Shown here: positions 26,441 through 39,333 of the stretch, one piece after another
How positions within the stretch are numbered: the first letter of the stretch is position 1
Layout: the number at the start of each line of letters is the position of its first letter
Assembly (NCBI GenBank): GCA_903813345.2
Contig: CAIIXF020000009.1
Location: 29,302,740-29,366,739 of the forward strand
Source: Owenia fusiformis
Taxonomy: Eukaryota; Annelida; Polychaeta; Sabellida; Oweniidae
Direction of reading: 5' to 3'
DNA: 64,000 nt
Program-made: the position numbers and the translations under genes
Notes under the pieces: model-generated
Told to the model about the DNA's origin: nothing
Database searches by the model: none
What the model saw: the letters and a program-made list of their open reading frames with translations, nothing else

Positions 26441-28535
26441 GAAGGGTAAGTGGACAGCTGCTCTATATTCCAACTGGAATTCGTTCTGTGGGATAACAAT
26501 CTGCAATATCCAATGGCCACCTGGTATAATCTTTACAAGCCAAGATAATATATGTGCCTGTTACAACATATAAAACAAGGCATTACATGACAAATGTCAC
26601 CACCTGCCATTTGTTACAGATGCAGAATGCGGAACACCAACTGCCAAACTATGAACTTGAAAATGTTAATATTGATATCTGTGCATTTAACATTCCTTAT
26701 TGTTATTAACTCAGAAGAAAAACTAGATTTGATTGGTTGAGGGGCAGTCAATAATTTAAACAGTTGATAGCGCAGTCAATAGTAATATTAACTGATGTCA
26801 AGATAACTAATCAGAGGGAAAAAATGATGGAATTTGATGTTCTTCTGATTATTAAAACAAATACAACTATAAACTTCTAATTTGGTTGACTTAAAGTTAT
26901 GCTGTTGTACTCAACCTGCATTCTCAGTTTATAGTTTATAGGAATTTGATTTAACAGTAAACGTATGGAGGTCAATTCTGGTACAATGTTCTCTGGTATA
27001 ATCACCAGATACCTTGGCAATAGGCTAATAACAATATCAGTGTATGTCTTGTTACTTCTAAATGAGAAACCTATGTCTAGACTTAATAAAAGCATTCATG
27101 TCAAATGCAGCTGACATCCAGTGCTATTCTTTAAAACACATTTTTAAACCAATTTGATTAGACCATTCTAGTAAATTGTGCCACCTTACAGTTTCAGGGC
27201 AAATATTAACTCATTCGTTATTTTCAAATAATTCTAAGAATTTTGTTGACAAACATTACTTCCTGCAAAGTATGCCAATATGAATCTTAGAAATATACTC
27301 GTTTCTGTGGATCACGAAAAGGCATCATTGGAAATGTCTATTACAAAATTTTGTGAATGTACAAATTGTACTAATTTGTAACTAATTTTATACATAGAAT
27401 TAGAAACATAAATATAATGCTAGACAAGCATCACTATGTCCCCTTAGCATCTTTTAACTCTGCATTAATCTTTGGAAAAGATGAGTTCACACAAGCCTTT
27501 AGCATAGGGTTGAATCAAAACAGTGGAGTGGGAACATCTTGTACAGCCCTATACATGTTCAAAAACAAATTTTTCACTTGGATTTTCAGTTTGTCAAAAA
27601 ACAATAATTATCACAACATTTTCAAAATCTGCCCTGAGTTTGTTTCATTATGCGACCTATTTAGACATTCATCATGTCAACAGTCTACATCACAAGGCAC
27701 CTATAGTATATATAAAATATATGTTTATGCCTCGAGTAATGTACATAAATTATAATCCTTCACTAAATCTGTACATGATTGTTCTAGATAAACATGAGAT
27801 CTTTCATTTGCAACAATTAATATAACTTCAGGATGTAAAATATATATACTTTAAATGTATTAAAAATGTTGTTCAAAATACATATTGAACCTTTTAAAAA
27901 CTTTTTAAGAGACAACATCCAGTTTTACCTTTAGGTACTAGCAGTGTATACTTTAAGAGACTAGTTCATTATTTCAATGTTGTCCCAAAACATAATACAG
28001 GGTGACACAAAAAATGCCTCTAACATAATGTTGCATGAATTCTGACTTTTGTCACCCTGTACAATACAAATTGACATATATTGACCCAATTTTCTCCCTT
28101 ATAAAAAAGTTAATTCCCTTTCCAGTTTAAAAAGCAATAATTAACTTTTTCATTCTCTCAAAAATCTAATTCATGAATTTTACGCACATCAAAATACTGA
28201 CAATGTCTCTTATTTAGGTTAAATAGGGCATTTTTGACCTACCGATATATAGAAAAAAGTAAAGTTAATAAGGCAGATTACTCATCCGGCTCATACTACC
28301 TTAGGTCAAGTGTTGATCGATATAACTGTTTGTTATCATTACATCCTGTCTCTGAATGAAATAGAATATATTGGTTCATATATTTGACAAAGAACTAATG
28401 TGCTCACCTCATACACTACGAAAGAACGAAATGATCCCATACATTTAGAAGGGAACTATGAATTCAATACAATTTACAACTGCATCTAGCAAAATATACT
28501 CACTATATACTACTATACAGTTTAGTTCTATACAT
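26441..28535. other. Intergenic, no gene recognised
   Basis: Contains a 66-base miniature element at 27996-28061 with ends TACAGGGTGACACAAAA and its inverse. The open frame at 27417-27755 is AT-rich and resembles no protein I know; I do not call it a gene. Confidence 0.45.
27996..28061. repeat. 66-base mini-MITE, CAGGGTG ends
   Basis: TACAGGGTGACACAAAA at the left and its near-perfect inverse at the right, with about 30 bases between. The TA/CAGGGTG ends match the two longer Tc1/mariner-like elements at 28536 and 55601. Confidence 0.7.
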
Positions 28536-29151
28536 TACAGGGTGTCAAATAAGTCCCGTCCCCCCTGCTATAGCTAAAACCTTAACAGACGGTACCTAGT
28601 GTGATATACCATTGGAAAGATCATCCAAAGTTATGTTGACTCACCAACTCTCAAGTATTTTGGATGAAATTTACCTACATTTTTATGATGCTTTTACAAT
28701 TAACGTGCCCTCCTTTAAGTAGCTTTTTTGCATCAAAATGACAAGGATATGACCTCAGAAATACGTCAAAAAGTTAATATTTTTCGCATTCCACTTATTA
28801 CAAAAAGATTTTCACCACTTTCCTTGCACCTCTATTTTCCACACATCTAACCCTATCCAGAAATGGGTTAAATTCATGGCCATAAACATATTTAGTCATC
28901 TTTTGGTCCCTTGACCTTTCTTATACCCGATTCTTAAAATCCTGCCAAATACGCCAAATTGCAATGTTTCTAGGCATATGGTCACCTCGATTGATACAAT
29001 GTAAAAATTTGTGAGATTGATTGACATGTGTCAGATATATGCCAATCAACGTAACTTTGGAAGACCTTTCCAATGATATATCACACTTGGTACCAAATAT
29101 CTTAGTTTTGGCTGTAGAGGGGGGGGGATGGGACTTATTTGACACCCTGTA
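28536..29151. repeat. Tc1/mariner-like MITE, ~615 bases
   Basis: The ends are TACAGGGTGTCAAATAAGTC and its inverse, and inverted similarity continues through the interior (CCATTGGAAAGATC against its imperfect complement). TA dinucleotides at both edges fit mariner insertion. No intact transposase. Confidence 0.75.
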
Positions 29152-30587
29152 TAGTACTATAAGGCCTATAGTATTTGTACACTTGTATATTTTAATAAAT
29201 ATTATAATATATATTACCAGTTATATAAACATTTGGACAATAATATCATCAGCAGGTCAAATTGAATTAACTTTTACGACATACATATTATCAGCGTTAA
29301 TCACAGACATTAGCAAACAAATAAGCCATGCTGTCTAATAACCTCCAACACTCTTCCACCTGTGGTCTTTACTAATAAAGATATTTGATCAAATGAGATA
29401 AGATCTCTCACGATGAACTTAAGATGTGTTCTACAGGAGGCAATTAAATAGAATGTCATGATAAAGAGTCAATAAAAATTACCCCTATGTCAGACAGACT
29501 GAAGTAAAAGATATATCTATAATGACTTAAATTTCCTGTTTAGGTTTCTATGAACCAACACACATTCTAAAAACATGCTTTGATGTTTCAGCTAATGCTT
29601 AATTAAATAAAAATAGGACCCATGGTCCTGTGCTCACACAGTTTGGAACCTTCAGAGGAATGTATATCCTGACTTTCAAACAAAAACATTGATTTGGATT
29701 TGTAGTCTCGAACTTTGAGAAACTTAGATAGCACAGTTGTGTGACCTAGTTTGATGACCTTTGACCTCGAAAATTTTACTTATTCAGAACTCAGTAAGGT
29801 CTTTTGTGATTAAGCTGACCAAAATTTACATCCAAAAATCAATGTGAAAAATCAAACCTTTCGAAGGTCACTGAAGGTCAAGTAAAGGTCAAATCCTAAC
29901 ACTTATGTCAGATTTGAACACCTGGCAACTTGTAGATGATTTTCAAAAAAAATTGGTCAAATTGAAGCAAGTTAAAAAATAACTTATTTTTACTGTTTTT
30001 TGACGTCAAATATCTCAAAAACGGTAAAAATTTGATGCTGACATATATTGAGCAATATGTAGGGAATGCTTAAATCTAGTAATGATGTAATTTGTAAGAA
30101 ATGATCAAGTATAAGGCAACTTTTCAATCACAAAACCTGCCATTGACTTTATACATGAGAAAGTTTCCTGAAAATGACTAAGTCCTACTTTTTGTCAAAT
30201 TTTATGGAGTAAACGCCAAAAACTGTAATAACAAGAGCTTTGAAATCTTCAGAGGACATCAGTTGCATACACAGCAACTACTTAAAGTTATTTGAAAGTT
30301 CTACTTCAACAAAGTGTCTAGTATTTACAGAAAATTTGACTTTTTGACGTCAAAATCCGCAATTTCTCGGAAACCGGGCAAACTTGGGAAATGGCGATGA
30401 TAGGTCAAATAGGCATTATGGATATGCATAAAATGAATGTGGATATGACTCAATCTGAATAGCAGTTTTAATTTGTGCGGCTAATGTTGACGGACGGACC
30501 AACGGACGGACGGACGGACCAACGGACGGACGCCTGGTCAATCGCATAGGCTCACTGTGTGAGCCAAAAACAACAGAAAAATTGTTG
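29152..30587. other. 3' flank of the Galpha gene
   Basis: No exon recognised. About 29540-29610 resembles about 30690-30770 (GGTTTCTAxGAAC...CAACAxA, GATGTTTCAGCTxAxGCTTAAT), evidence of local duplication. A short ACGG repeat lies at 30488-30531. Confidence 0.45.
30488..30531. repeat. (ACGG)n-type simple repeat
   Basis: Runs of ACGGACGGACC repeated with minor variation. Confidence 0.85.
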
Positions 30588-30690
30588 TCATAACAATGAG
30601 ACAGATTTGAGATTATCTCTGACATTGGACCTGAAACACCATTTGTATGTTGCTAGTGTCTGTTGCCATAGTGAAGAGAAGTGGCTACAA
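30588..30690 (-). pseudogene. Broken copy of the Galpha last exon
   Basis: On the minus strand this repeats the end of the neighbouring terminal exon (30817-30915), including the segment for ATDTSNIQ and the final [11 protein letters not shown] plus stop. A small insertion near the start and a deletion in the middle shift the frame, so it cannot replace the true exon. It lies about 230 bases further downstream. Confidence 0.75.
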
Positions 30691-30816
30691 ATTCCTGTCT
30701 GGGTTTCTACGAACTCAACATATACATGATATATTGTATAAACATGCATTGATGTTTCAGCTGAGGCTTAATAAGAAACAACATTAAAGTTGTCATTACA
30801 AGAATCTAATCTGTTG

Positions 30817-33800
30817 TCATAACAATGAAACAGATTTGAGATTATCTCTGACTATGGTATCCATGACAACCTGGAATACTACTTGTATGTTGCTAGTGTC
30901 TGTTGCCGTAGTGAAGTGAGGATAGAGAACTTTGGCACGATTCACCAATTGAGAATGAAACAATTGCTGTATAAAGAGGGCAGCACTGTCTACATCATAA
31001 TCTTCACCTGAAAATAGAATATTGGACACTGAGAAAATTTAAATGGGAAGTGAAAATGCTTTATTCGTTATACAAAGGAAATCACCATTCTCATTCTGCT
31101 TTAATTCTTGCATCGATATCATTGTCTTCTCAAGTTATTGGGAAGAAGTCAGGTATACATGTATTTGATATTTTAGCATGATTCATGATGTCACAGTAAC
31201 TAATATATTTGATGTTTAACTGTACTATAATGGGGGTATACTAACTGACTTGTTTATTTCATTATAAACCAATAAATGTAATGCCTAGATGGCTGTCATG
31301 ATGACAATATTTGGCTTTAATCATATCAGATTTCTAACCAAGACCTCTAAGATTTATGCCAAATAGCAAATAGGCTGTATTACCTCATTTTTTAATTGCA
31401 AAGGGCCTCAATTACTACTCGATTTGAGCCTTTCAATAATAAACAGAACAAAATATTCTGTCATATATCATAAAACATAGAATCTAAATCTTTATTCCAA
31501 TAATTTATTGAATCAAAATCTTTTGTGATAAAAAAAAGTAAATTGGTCAACATCATTCCGCATAGTTGCCATGCTTACCTTTAAAGTCTGGGTAATAGAA
31601 CCGCAAATGTCTCCCAGCATATAACAGTTTCTTCCTGAACAAATCAAGTTTGTTTAAAAATAAAATCTGAAAATAAAGTTTAGAGAAACTTAAACAAGTG
31701 AGTGATTGCAAAAGCTCACACACAAAGTCCCCTATTTCAGTAGAAGTATCGTTTTACAATACTGGAGGTTGATAGCATAGAATAAAACTAGACAACAGCA
31801 ACGCCAAAGCGTAGCAAATCCTAACAAACAGCCATGGCTGGCATTTTTATAAACGAAGTGTATAACAAAATTTATATTTTCAAATTGGCCGCCTACTAGC
31901 CAAAATGTCATAAGACAGTGTGCCATGCTTATTACTATTCACATATCAATTATGAACTAAATCGTTCTATTATTTTTGAGTTATAGTAAAAAACATAAAA
32001 TAACACACGTAATAATGGGGCCATTTTGTAATTGCCGCTAATACTACTTTTTGAGTTGTAGTCAAGAAAAACATAAATAACACAAGTAAAAATGGTGGCC
32101 ATTTATCAAAATGGTTGCCATTTTTTAAAATGCTTGCCGTTATTCAAAATGGCCGCTTACTACCCAAATTGTCATTAGACAGTGTGCCATGCTTATAATA
32201 TTCACATATCAAATATGAACAAAATAGCTCCACTATTTTTCAAGTTATAGTATAAATTGTAAAATAACACAGATAAAAAATGGCGGCCATTTTTCAAAAT
32301 GGCTGCCTTCTACCCAAAGTATCATTAAACAGTGAGCCATGCTTATTATAGTATTCACATACCAAATATGAACAAAATACTCTTCAAGTTACAGGAAAAA
32401 TCGTAAAATAGAGTGTAAAGGCTGCCATTTTTCAAGATGGCTGCTATGTGGTTCTTAAATATCTACATTTCTACATTAGCTTCACTTATGTCCTACATGA
32501 TTTTTTTACATTTAAAACATATTGCTATTACAGTTTTATATTTGTACCTAAATTACTGTAAAATCATCACTAAAATGGCAGCCAATTTGAGCCATAGGGT
32601 ATATGTGTACAAAATATGAGCAAGATCAGGCAAATGGTATTTGAATTATTGCCTGGACTTCTGAGGTGTAATCATATTTCAAAACCAGAAGCACTACGCA
32701 TACCCTTTGCATTCGTTTGACTTCACTTCTTAAAAGAGAGCTTCGTCTTCACTCTTTCAAACTTAAATAAACCTGTGAACTCACCGCGCCAATCAGTGTT
32801 CGTCGGCCAAATTTGACCGACATTCTATATATGGTCATTCCTTCTGACGTCATCGTTGAGCCGGGAATTGACCAATGACACGCGCATATTTAATTAGAAC
32901 GCATTTAGCGTATGTTTCTTCAAGCTCGTGGGGGCGGGGCTACTAAACTGTAATATGGTCTCTACTAGGCAGAGTGTAGTTTAACTAGACTCTGCATGCA
33001 GGGTACACTACGCACTACATATGAGCCAAATATTGAGTTGAATGAAGAATAAGGGTGATTAAATCAAGAAATCAAAAATTCATAACACATCTTCCACCAG
33101 ATGTTTGCCCATGCTGAATAGTTGATTCTCAGTGATTTTGTTAGTGATGTCAAAGATATATTCACTCACCAAAGATGTGTCTGCAAAAAATCTGTTGTTG
33201 ACTATTGAGCGAAATAGTGTGAGACTTTCTTCCATACGGTTCTGGAATGGATGATATAAGAAGGATTTAAGCCCAGGGATTTGGAACTGGGTGTATGTCC
33301 TATGAACCAAGGAATCAGATATTACCATTGTATTCATTGTCAAAAACTTATTTTCAATGTTTCAACTGCTATACAAGTCTTGTGCTGTACAGATACCTTT
33401 ACATGTTTACAGCACCATTCGTACAAGCATACTATGAACTATGGGTTATATCTCTTCCTCGTATTGAAAGATTTGTACGATCTCGTTATATTGTTAATAT
33501 AAATAAACAATACAGATACTTACAACAGAAGAATCCTCGAATAATGTCATATCAAAGCCACTTAAGGCAACGACAAACAGTATGGCACGTACATCATCAA
33601 AACATTGAATCCACTTCTTGCGCTCTGACCTTTGACCCCCAACATCAAATAACCTACATGTATAAAGAGTTATATAAGAGTCAAAGTACATTTTCATTAA
33701 TCTTTGGTACATTTCTTATTATTTATTTTTACAATTTTGACATTGTAATGTTGTAAACAAAATCTCCTGATCATGGACATTCAATATCTATTGAATGCCC

Positions 33801-36800
33801 ATGGCCTGATTAAATATATGAAATATCCAATGCACATTGCCCCTCTTAAATATTTCATTTTTCCTCAAGATATTTTCAAAAAGAAAGTTTTAAAAGAAAA
33901 GCATAAGGGTTAATTTGGACAAAAAAGAGACGCTCAGATATGACTTGTTAAAAGAGACACTTTAACAGTTAATAAAATCATCTGGTTACTAGTTTGTACC
34001 TGAAGATGTATTCGTGTATTTTGAAACATGTTTCGATGATACCCTGAGTCCTGACCCTCGCTCTTAGCACATCTTTAGAGTTTGGGATATAATCTTTGCT
34101 GCAAATTCGGCTCATGTTTTCAAAGTAGCTGAAATATAAAGAACATGTGGGAGTAACATTCTGGATTTGAAGTAAATGCAAAACACATAGAAGTCAGAAA
34201 CTTCTAAGGGCAGAAACTTCTAAGGGCAGAATTCCATGCTTCTATACATCTAACCATATACAAGTATGCGGATAACACAATGGTTTTATGTCTCTTTGCA
34301 CTCGCGAATATGCCAATTTAATATCTCTGAATGTTAAGAATTTTATAGCCAGTTGAGGAGATTTTGCAATATAATATGCACTTACTATGTTGCAGAGTCA
34401 TTGAGTTCAAACTCATACCCTCGACTAGCAGCTAGTTTAATTCCTCTGTCCAGCCAGAGACACTGGATGGCATGTGAGATATAGGGGAACACCTGGTGGT
34501 CCGAGTCCGTACACTTGTTACAAGCTAACACAGTCTCTGCATGCACCTGTAAGAATGTATGAAGCAGCATTACTTCAAGTGGTAGACACTACAGGGTCAA
34601 GCAAAAATACATGCACTTTTGAAATATCAAAAATCGGATACTACACCTTTCTATATTTAAAGGCTCCATGCAAAATTTAAAAGTTTATGTTCATGTTTAA
34701 CTTTACCTTATTTGATGAGTTTCTTTATTAAGTGTACCTAAGATGAGTTTCTATGTTTAATTTTGGTTTCTATTTGAAACTTAATATTATTTGTTGTGTT
34801 TCTATATTTAATACCTTATTTATTGCGTTTCTATATTTAAATTTACCTTATTTGTTGAGTTTACCATACGTGTATTTACATCTATATGTAAATTTACCTT
34901 ATTTTGTGGGTTTTCAAGGTTAATTCTCAGCAGTCCCATGCCAGTGAGCACATACTTCATTGACTGTAGCAGATTGTCCAGCACCGTGGGCTGCAACATA
35001 TAGGTATAGAATATCATCTTAAAGCGTGGATAAGAAATAACATTTTATCATATTGTATGTCATCCTGTGTCAGGTAAGAAAATCAGGCTTACTGAATTCA
35101 AATCCCACTTCTTTTATGAGACTATTCATTCTTTGAATTTGCATTTGGTTAGGAGTCAGTCAATTTCAATGTTTCAGGTTCAAAAGCCCCATTCCTCATA
35201 TACAGCCAAAGGCAAAAAGGAACATGAGATGTTAAGTAAATAGGCCTCATGTAACACTATGACTTTTGCGCAAACTAAATAGGTTGAAGTTAATTCAGAA
35301 CCTGACTTAGAACACACATCATAACAAAATGACTCACCTTAAAACTAATGAGTTCTTCATCTGTGAAACCATCATTATGTATTATCTTCATCTGCTTGAC
35401 TAGAGTGCTCTTCCCACTCTCCCCTGCACCTGTACAACACAAAGATATATATACCATAACCATTGTACCAAGAGATCATCATTGTACCATATCAAACAGA
35501 TAATACAATTATGATACAGAGATTTATAGAAGAGTATAAAAAACCATTCATGGATCCCTTCCTCCGAAAAGTACGGTACTGTTATACATCCATATCTGCA
35601 TACATAATTTAGAAACAGAAAATAACATGGCAAGGATTTGAATTTTTCAAAAATATGGCCATGAACTTACTCCTTAACCTCTTGACTACCCATAGTGATG
35701 AGATTTCTCACCTCAGAAACGACCTTGAAACCCAGAGTGACGAGAAAATCAGTCACAACATTTTTCACTGAAATTGCTCTACTTTTGACAATTTTCATCC
35801 AATTTGCAACAAAAATGTTTTAAAATGTGTAGAAGTGATCTCTGCCGACTAATCTCACTAAATTGAGCATCACCTTTTGTATATGCATGTAGTAAAATGC
35901 CAAAGGCTGGCAAAAATGAAAAATTCCCTGGTTTCAACCCAATTTTAGAACCTGGGATTCAAGACTTACAAGAGGTTAAAAGAAATAAGTTGTAATGTTG
36001 AATGAGTTTAATAATGGTTATACATGCACTTGCCACTCATTTAAAATCAAATTTTTAAACTCAAATAGGCATGTTTTGTTTAGTTGTGTTATAGCTATTA
36101 TAACCTATACCAATAAAATGAAATGTTAGCTGTATGCAACGAATTAAATAATTTTAATAAAGTATCAACAACAGAGGAGCAAAATTTTAAAAAATGAAAA
36201 AACAAACAATAAACGACTCTGAGAACAAAATAATGGCATAAACAATTGTATTTCTTGTCAACTTGTTGATACAAGCTGTAATGGAATATGTCATAAATCA
36301 TAAGTCATCTTCTGGGAGAGTTTTTAAGCCTTACTTAGTTTGCTAAATTTAATGTAAAATATTATGATGAATAATATTTGAGGCAAATATAGGCAGACTT
36401 TCAGAAAATAACAAAAACTCAACAGATTGTAGATTTAATAACTATAAAGTGATTACTGATTGAATTACAAATAATTACCCCATAATTACTAAAAGTTAAT
36501 TGTACCTCTATTGTTACATTCTGACATTAAGGACATTATTAGGCTATAAAACAAATGAACAATATGTTTAATAGTTACAGTAGCTTACTTTTTCATCCTA
36601 AAACTTCACCGGACAAATTGATTTTCAGTTGCCAAATAGGACTTGGAAACTGGCAAAAAGAATGACCCCCAGTTTTTTCAATTCCTCTTGCCATTTTTGC
36701 CACTACCTCCCTCCGAAAAAGATCCCCAAGTGATTTTAATGTTTTATTTACAATAATACATGTAGAGTAAAAGGGAAATCCTAGTCACCTTGCAAACTTT

Positions 36801-37558
36801 AAAAAAATTAATTCATGCTAATACAGACAATTTCATACGAGGGCCTAAAGGCTTTGATGAATTCATATTCAACATTGAACACAATCACATGACCATCACT
36901 CTTTAATTGATATGAAGCAAAACACAGTAAATGTTAAAACTGTACTACAATATGTGCTACAATATGTAAAATGAAAGGCCCACTTTTCACATCCTTCACA
37001 TTCCCTAGAATTATGTGGTGGAAAATGCACATATTGTAATGGCACAAATTCAACAAAATTCCATATTTCAATTGAATAGAAGCTTTCTAAAATGCTATTT
37101 TTAAATTTTTGTTAAGTTTAGACATTATTTACCTATTAACTATTAGATGATGAAGCAGGGCGATTTCCTTTGACAAAAATGTAAATTATGCAAAAATTAT
37201 GTTTTGATGAATGAACTAAGTGGCCTTTCTAAAAATTTAAAATTATGCAAAATTAAAACACGCCAAGGAGACATGTAATTCTAGGAACTGTGATCTTGAA
37301 ATAAAATGCAAGGATATAACATTTCTTTCGACGAGCTGCAATAGCACCAAATTTTAAAAGGATGTACTTTTCCGAGCAGAAACCTACATCATCAATCGAA
37401 GAAAATTTTCATTTGAATAATCTTTAAATCTTACCTAATAATAAAATCTTGATTATCTTATCATCTTCTTTTGCCAAATTGAATAACTGTCTGTCGATTG
37501 AATCACTCCTCGCTCGTGCCAATCGCTCATCTTCATCGACACTAAGGCACGCACCCAT
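30817..37558 (-). CDS. Heterotrimeric G protein alpha subunit, Gv-like (9 exons)
   Basis: Exons in transcript order are 37435-37558, 35338-35429, 34898-34990, 34386-34546, 34000-34128, 33524-33653, 33170-33241, 31579-31666 and 30817-31007. Phases agree and yield 359 residues. It binds and hydrolyses GTP and relays signals from seven-helix receptors at the plasma membrane. Visible motifs: Gly2 and Cys4 for myristate and palmitate, P-loop GAGESGKST (42-50), switch I Arg181 and Thr184, switch II DVGGQ (203-207), NKLD (272-275), and TTAT in place of TCAT. The tail VSLL has no Cys at -4, so pertussis toxin should not modify it. The phrases [15 protein letters not shown] and the SVSLL tail fit the Gv class from memory rather than Gi, Gq, Gs or G12. 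The start has A at -3 and G at +4. Confidence 0.92.
31895..32450. repeat. Degenerate tandem repeat with GGCCATTTT motifs
   Basis: Three or four units of about 140-260 bases share GTCATTAGACAGTGTGCCAT, CACATATCAAATATGAACAA and AAAATGGCxGCCATTTTTCA. It lies in the intron between Galpha exons 7 and 8. The GCCATnTT motifs resemble YY1-type sites, which may be chance. Confidence 0.55.
32701..33005. mobile_element. Mutator-like MITE, copy 2
   Basis: An inverted, shorter copy of the element at 15424-15801, with ends TACCCTTTGCA and TGCAGGGTA and a perfect 9-base duplication CACTACGCA at 32692-32700 and 33006-33014. It lacks roughly 75 bases of the first copy. CCAAT, TATATA and TGACGTCA motifs are kept. 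It lies in a Galpha intron. Confidence 0.82.
34690..34907. repeat. Minisatellite derived from a Galpha splice donor
   Basis: Beginning at the end of Galpha exon 3, about five imperfect units of 40-50 bases repeat the exon-intron boundary (on the minus strand, CAACAAATAAGGTAAATTTA). Two or three units keep AAG|GTAAAT, a usable 5' splice site. Confidence 0.6.
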
Positions 37559-38015
37559 TGTCTCTAACCCATAACCAAGTTGTTGATGAGTGTCTGCATT
37601 CATTCATTTGGCAGTATCATAGTTGAGTACATTGTTACTAAAAGCTTTACCCCATACGTGTTTGTTAGTGACACATCATAATCTACAAAATACATGTAAT
37701 TTGCATATACATGTATGTTTGGCTCACTAAATAGTTTATAGATATCTAATTTAGGAAGTTTTGGCTATGTTGATTTTTTGAAAATTACATATCAAAGCAT
37801 CAAAATTCAAAAGGCCACTCATTTTATTAATAAACTAAAATGAATCCAAGATGTACAAAGATATGCATGTAAATGTGAATGTTCAATGTATAAATATTGC
37901 ACTCGACTATGGTCTTTTTTGCATGTATGGGTGTAGCCAAGGCTCATCCTTATGAATATGATTATTAGCTCAGACAGAAAGTGTGACTGATACTGATACT
38001 GAGTGTCACTGTCAG

Positions 38016-38475
38016 ATTAGAATATAGTCCGGAGTAGGGATACTAGCGGTTACCGTTGGTTATTTGGTTTTCTGTATAAAAAAGCTTTTCTCCTTTTCTG
38101 TCCCGTCGCAGCGCCATCTAGTGTTTGATAAATGAATCAAGGTTTATTTTCGATAGGGTAAGTACTAATCTATCAGGAAACATTTACAAGTTTGGTTAGA
38201 AACAGAATTTTTATAGATGGCGGAGTGATTTTTGAGACTATATAGAGCAGAATAATTTTCTGAAACAGGTAGCTTTACGGTGGTAGCTCTCTCCAGATTC
38301 AGTTATCTCAAAAACGGTGTGGTCACCGTATGCTTATTTTGTAACGGCAAGCTAGACAAGACTCCAATGAACACTGGGCACTGTTTCGCTGAGCTAGATC
38401 TGTGCCCATGAATATATTATGAAATGAAACGTTATAATGGTCGTCAATGGGATTTTTTACTGCAATCTTGACCCT
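38016..38475. repeat. 460-base direct repeat, copy 1
   Basis: Starts ATTAGAATATAGTCCGGAGT and ends CTTGACCCT. It is the same length as, and nearly identical to, copy 2; I noticed a single mismatch (GTAGGGA against GTACGGA). See the paired entry. Confidence 0.9.
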
Positions 38476-39333
38476 ATTAGCAACAGGGTGGTGACAGTAC
38501 TAGGGTGGGAAATAGCGTTATTTTTGTAAAAATTACACTTTCTTAGCAATGTGTACCTTGCATCTCTAAGAAAAATCAAATCATCCGAAGAATTAGCAAT
38601 TTAGATTTTCGCTGATTCAGCATTTTTCATTTTTTACCTAAAAATCCCAGGTTTTGACCATTTTTGGCCTGTATTTTTTTGCAGGATAGCACAAGAGGGC
38701 TGTTAGTGCTGGTTTTAAGAGGTTGTTGACAGGCTTTTATCAAATTATTACCGAATTTAAGGATTCAGCCATTATCATAGCATGTAATACAGCTTTTTCC
38801 TTTGTGTCTGAATTTTTCTTGAAAATATATGACAAAATTGACACATTTAACCCCATAGACTGACCAAATATGGCTGAAAACAGTTACTAACATGCATGTA
38901 ATTAAAACAAGAACATTGCTTTTCAAAACTGATATGATAATTTAATATAGAAGCTCATTTACTGAAAATTAATCACTAAATAATGGCTAATTTGGGGTAA
39001 CCTCTGACCGAAAATGACTAGATTTGACCATTTTTTGTTTCATGGTTCAGTGATTTTGGCAATAAACATTATGGAAGTACGAATAAACGTTTTGACATGC
39101 TAAATATTGTGAATTTTTGTTAAGCCATAGCGAGTAGCAGTATTTCTATTGCAAAAATGGTCAGTTATGTATAAAACTGCATGGCCTAAAATAAATGACC
39201 CCGGGGTTAACAAAGCAGCTATAAAAGCTTTTCTATTGGTGCGATTGGGCTTAAATTGCACAAAAAGTCTTGAAACACAGTAATGTTTAAGAAAAACAAG
39301 ATTTCTGGCACAAAATCATTCAACCGTGTCACT

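Noticed and set aside
33295-33756. 153-codon plus-strand open frame
   Set aside because: It is antisense to two Galpha exons and has no recognisable domain.
38150-38190. Possible hammerhead ribozyme core in the 460-base repeat
   Set aside because: The minus strand reads CTGATAG...CTATCGAAA, close to the core, but the obligatory CTGANGA is not intact and the third stem was not found.
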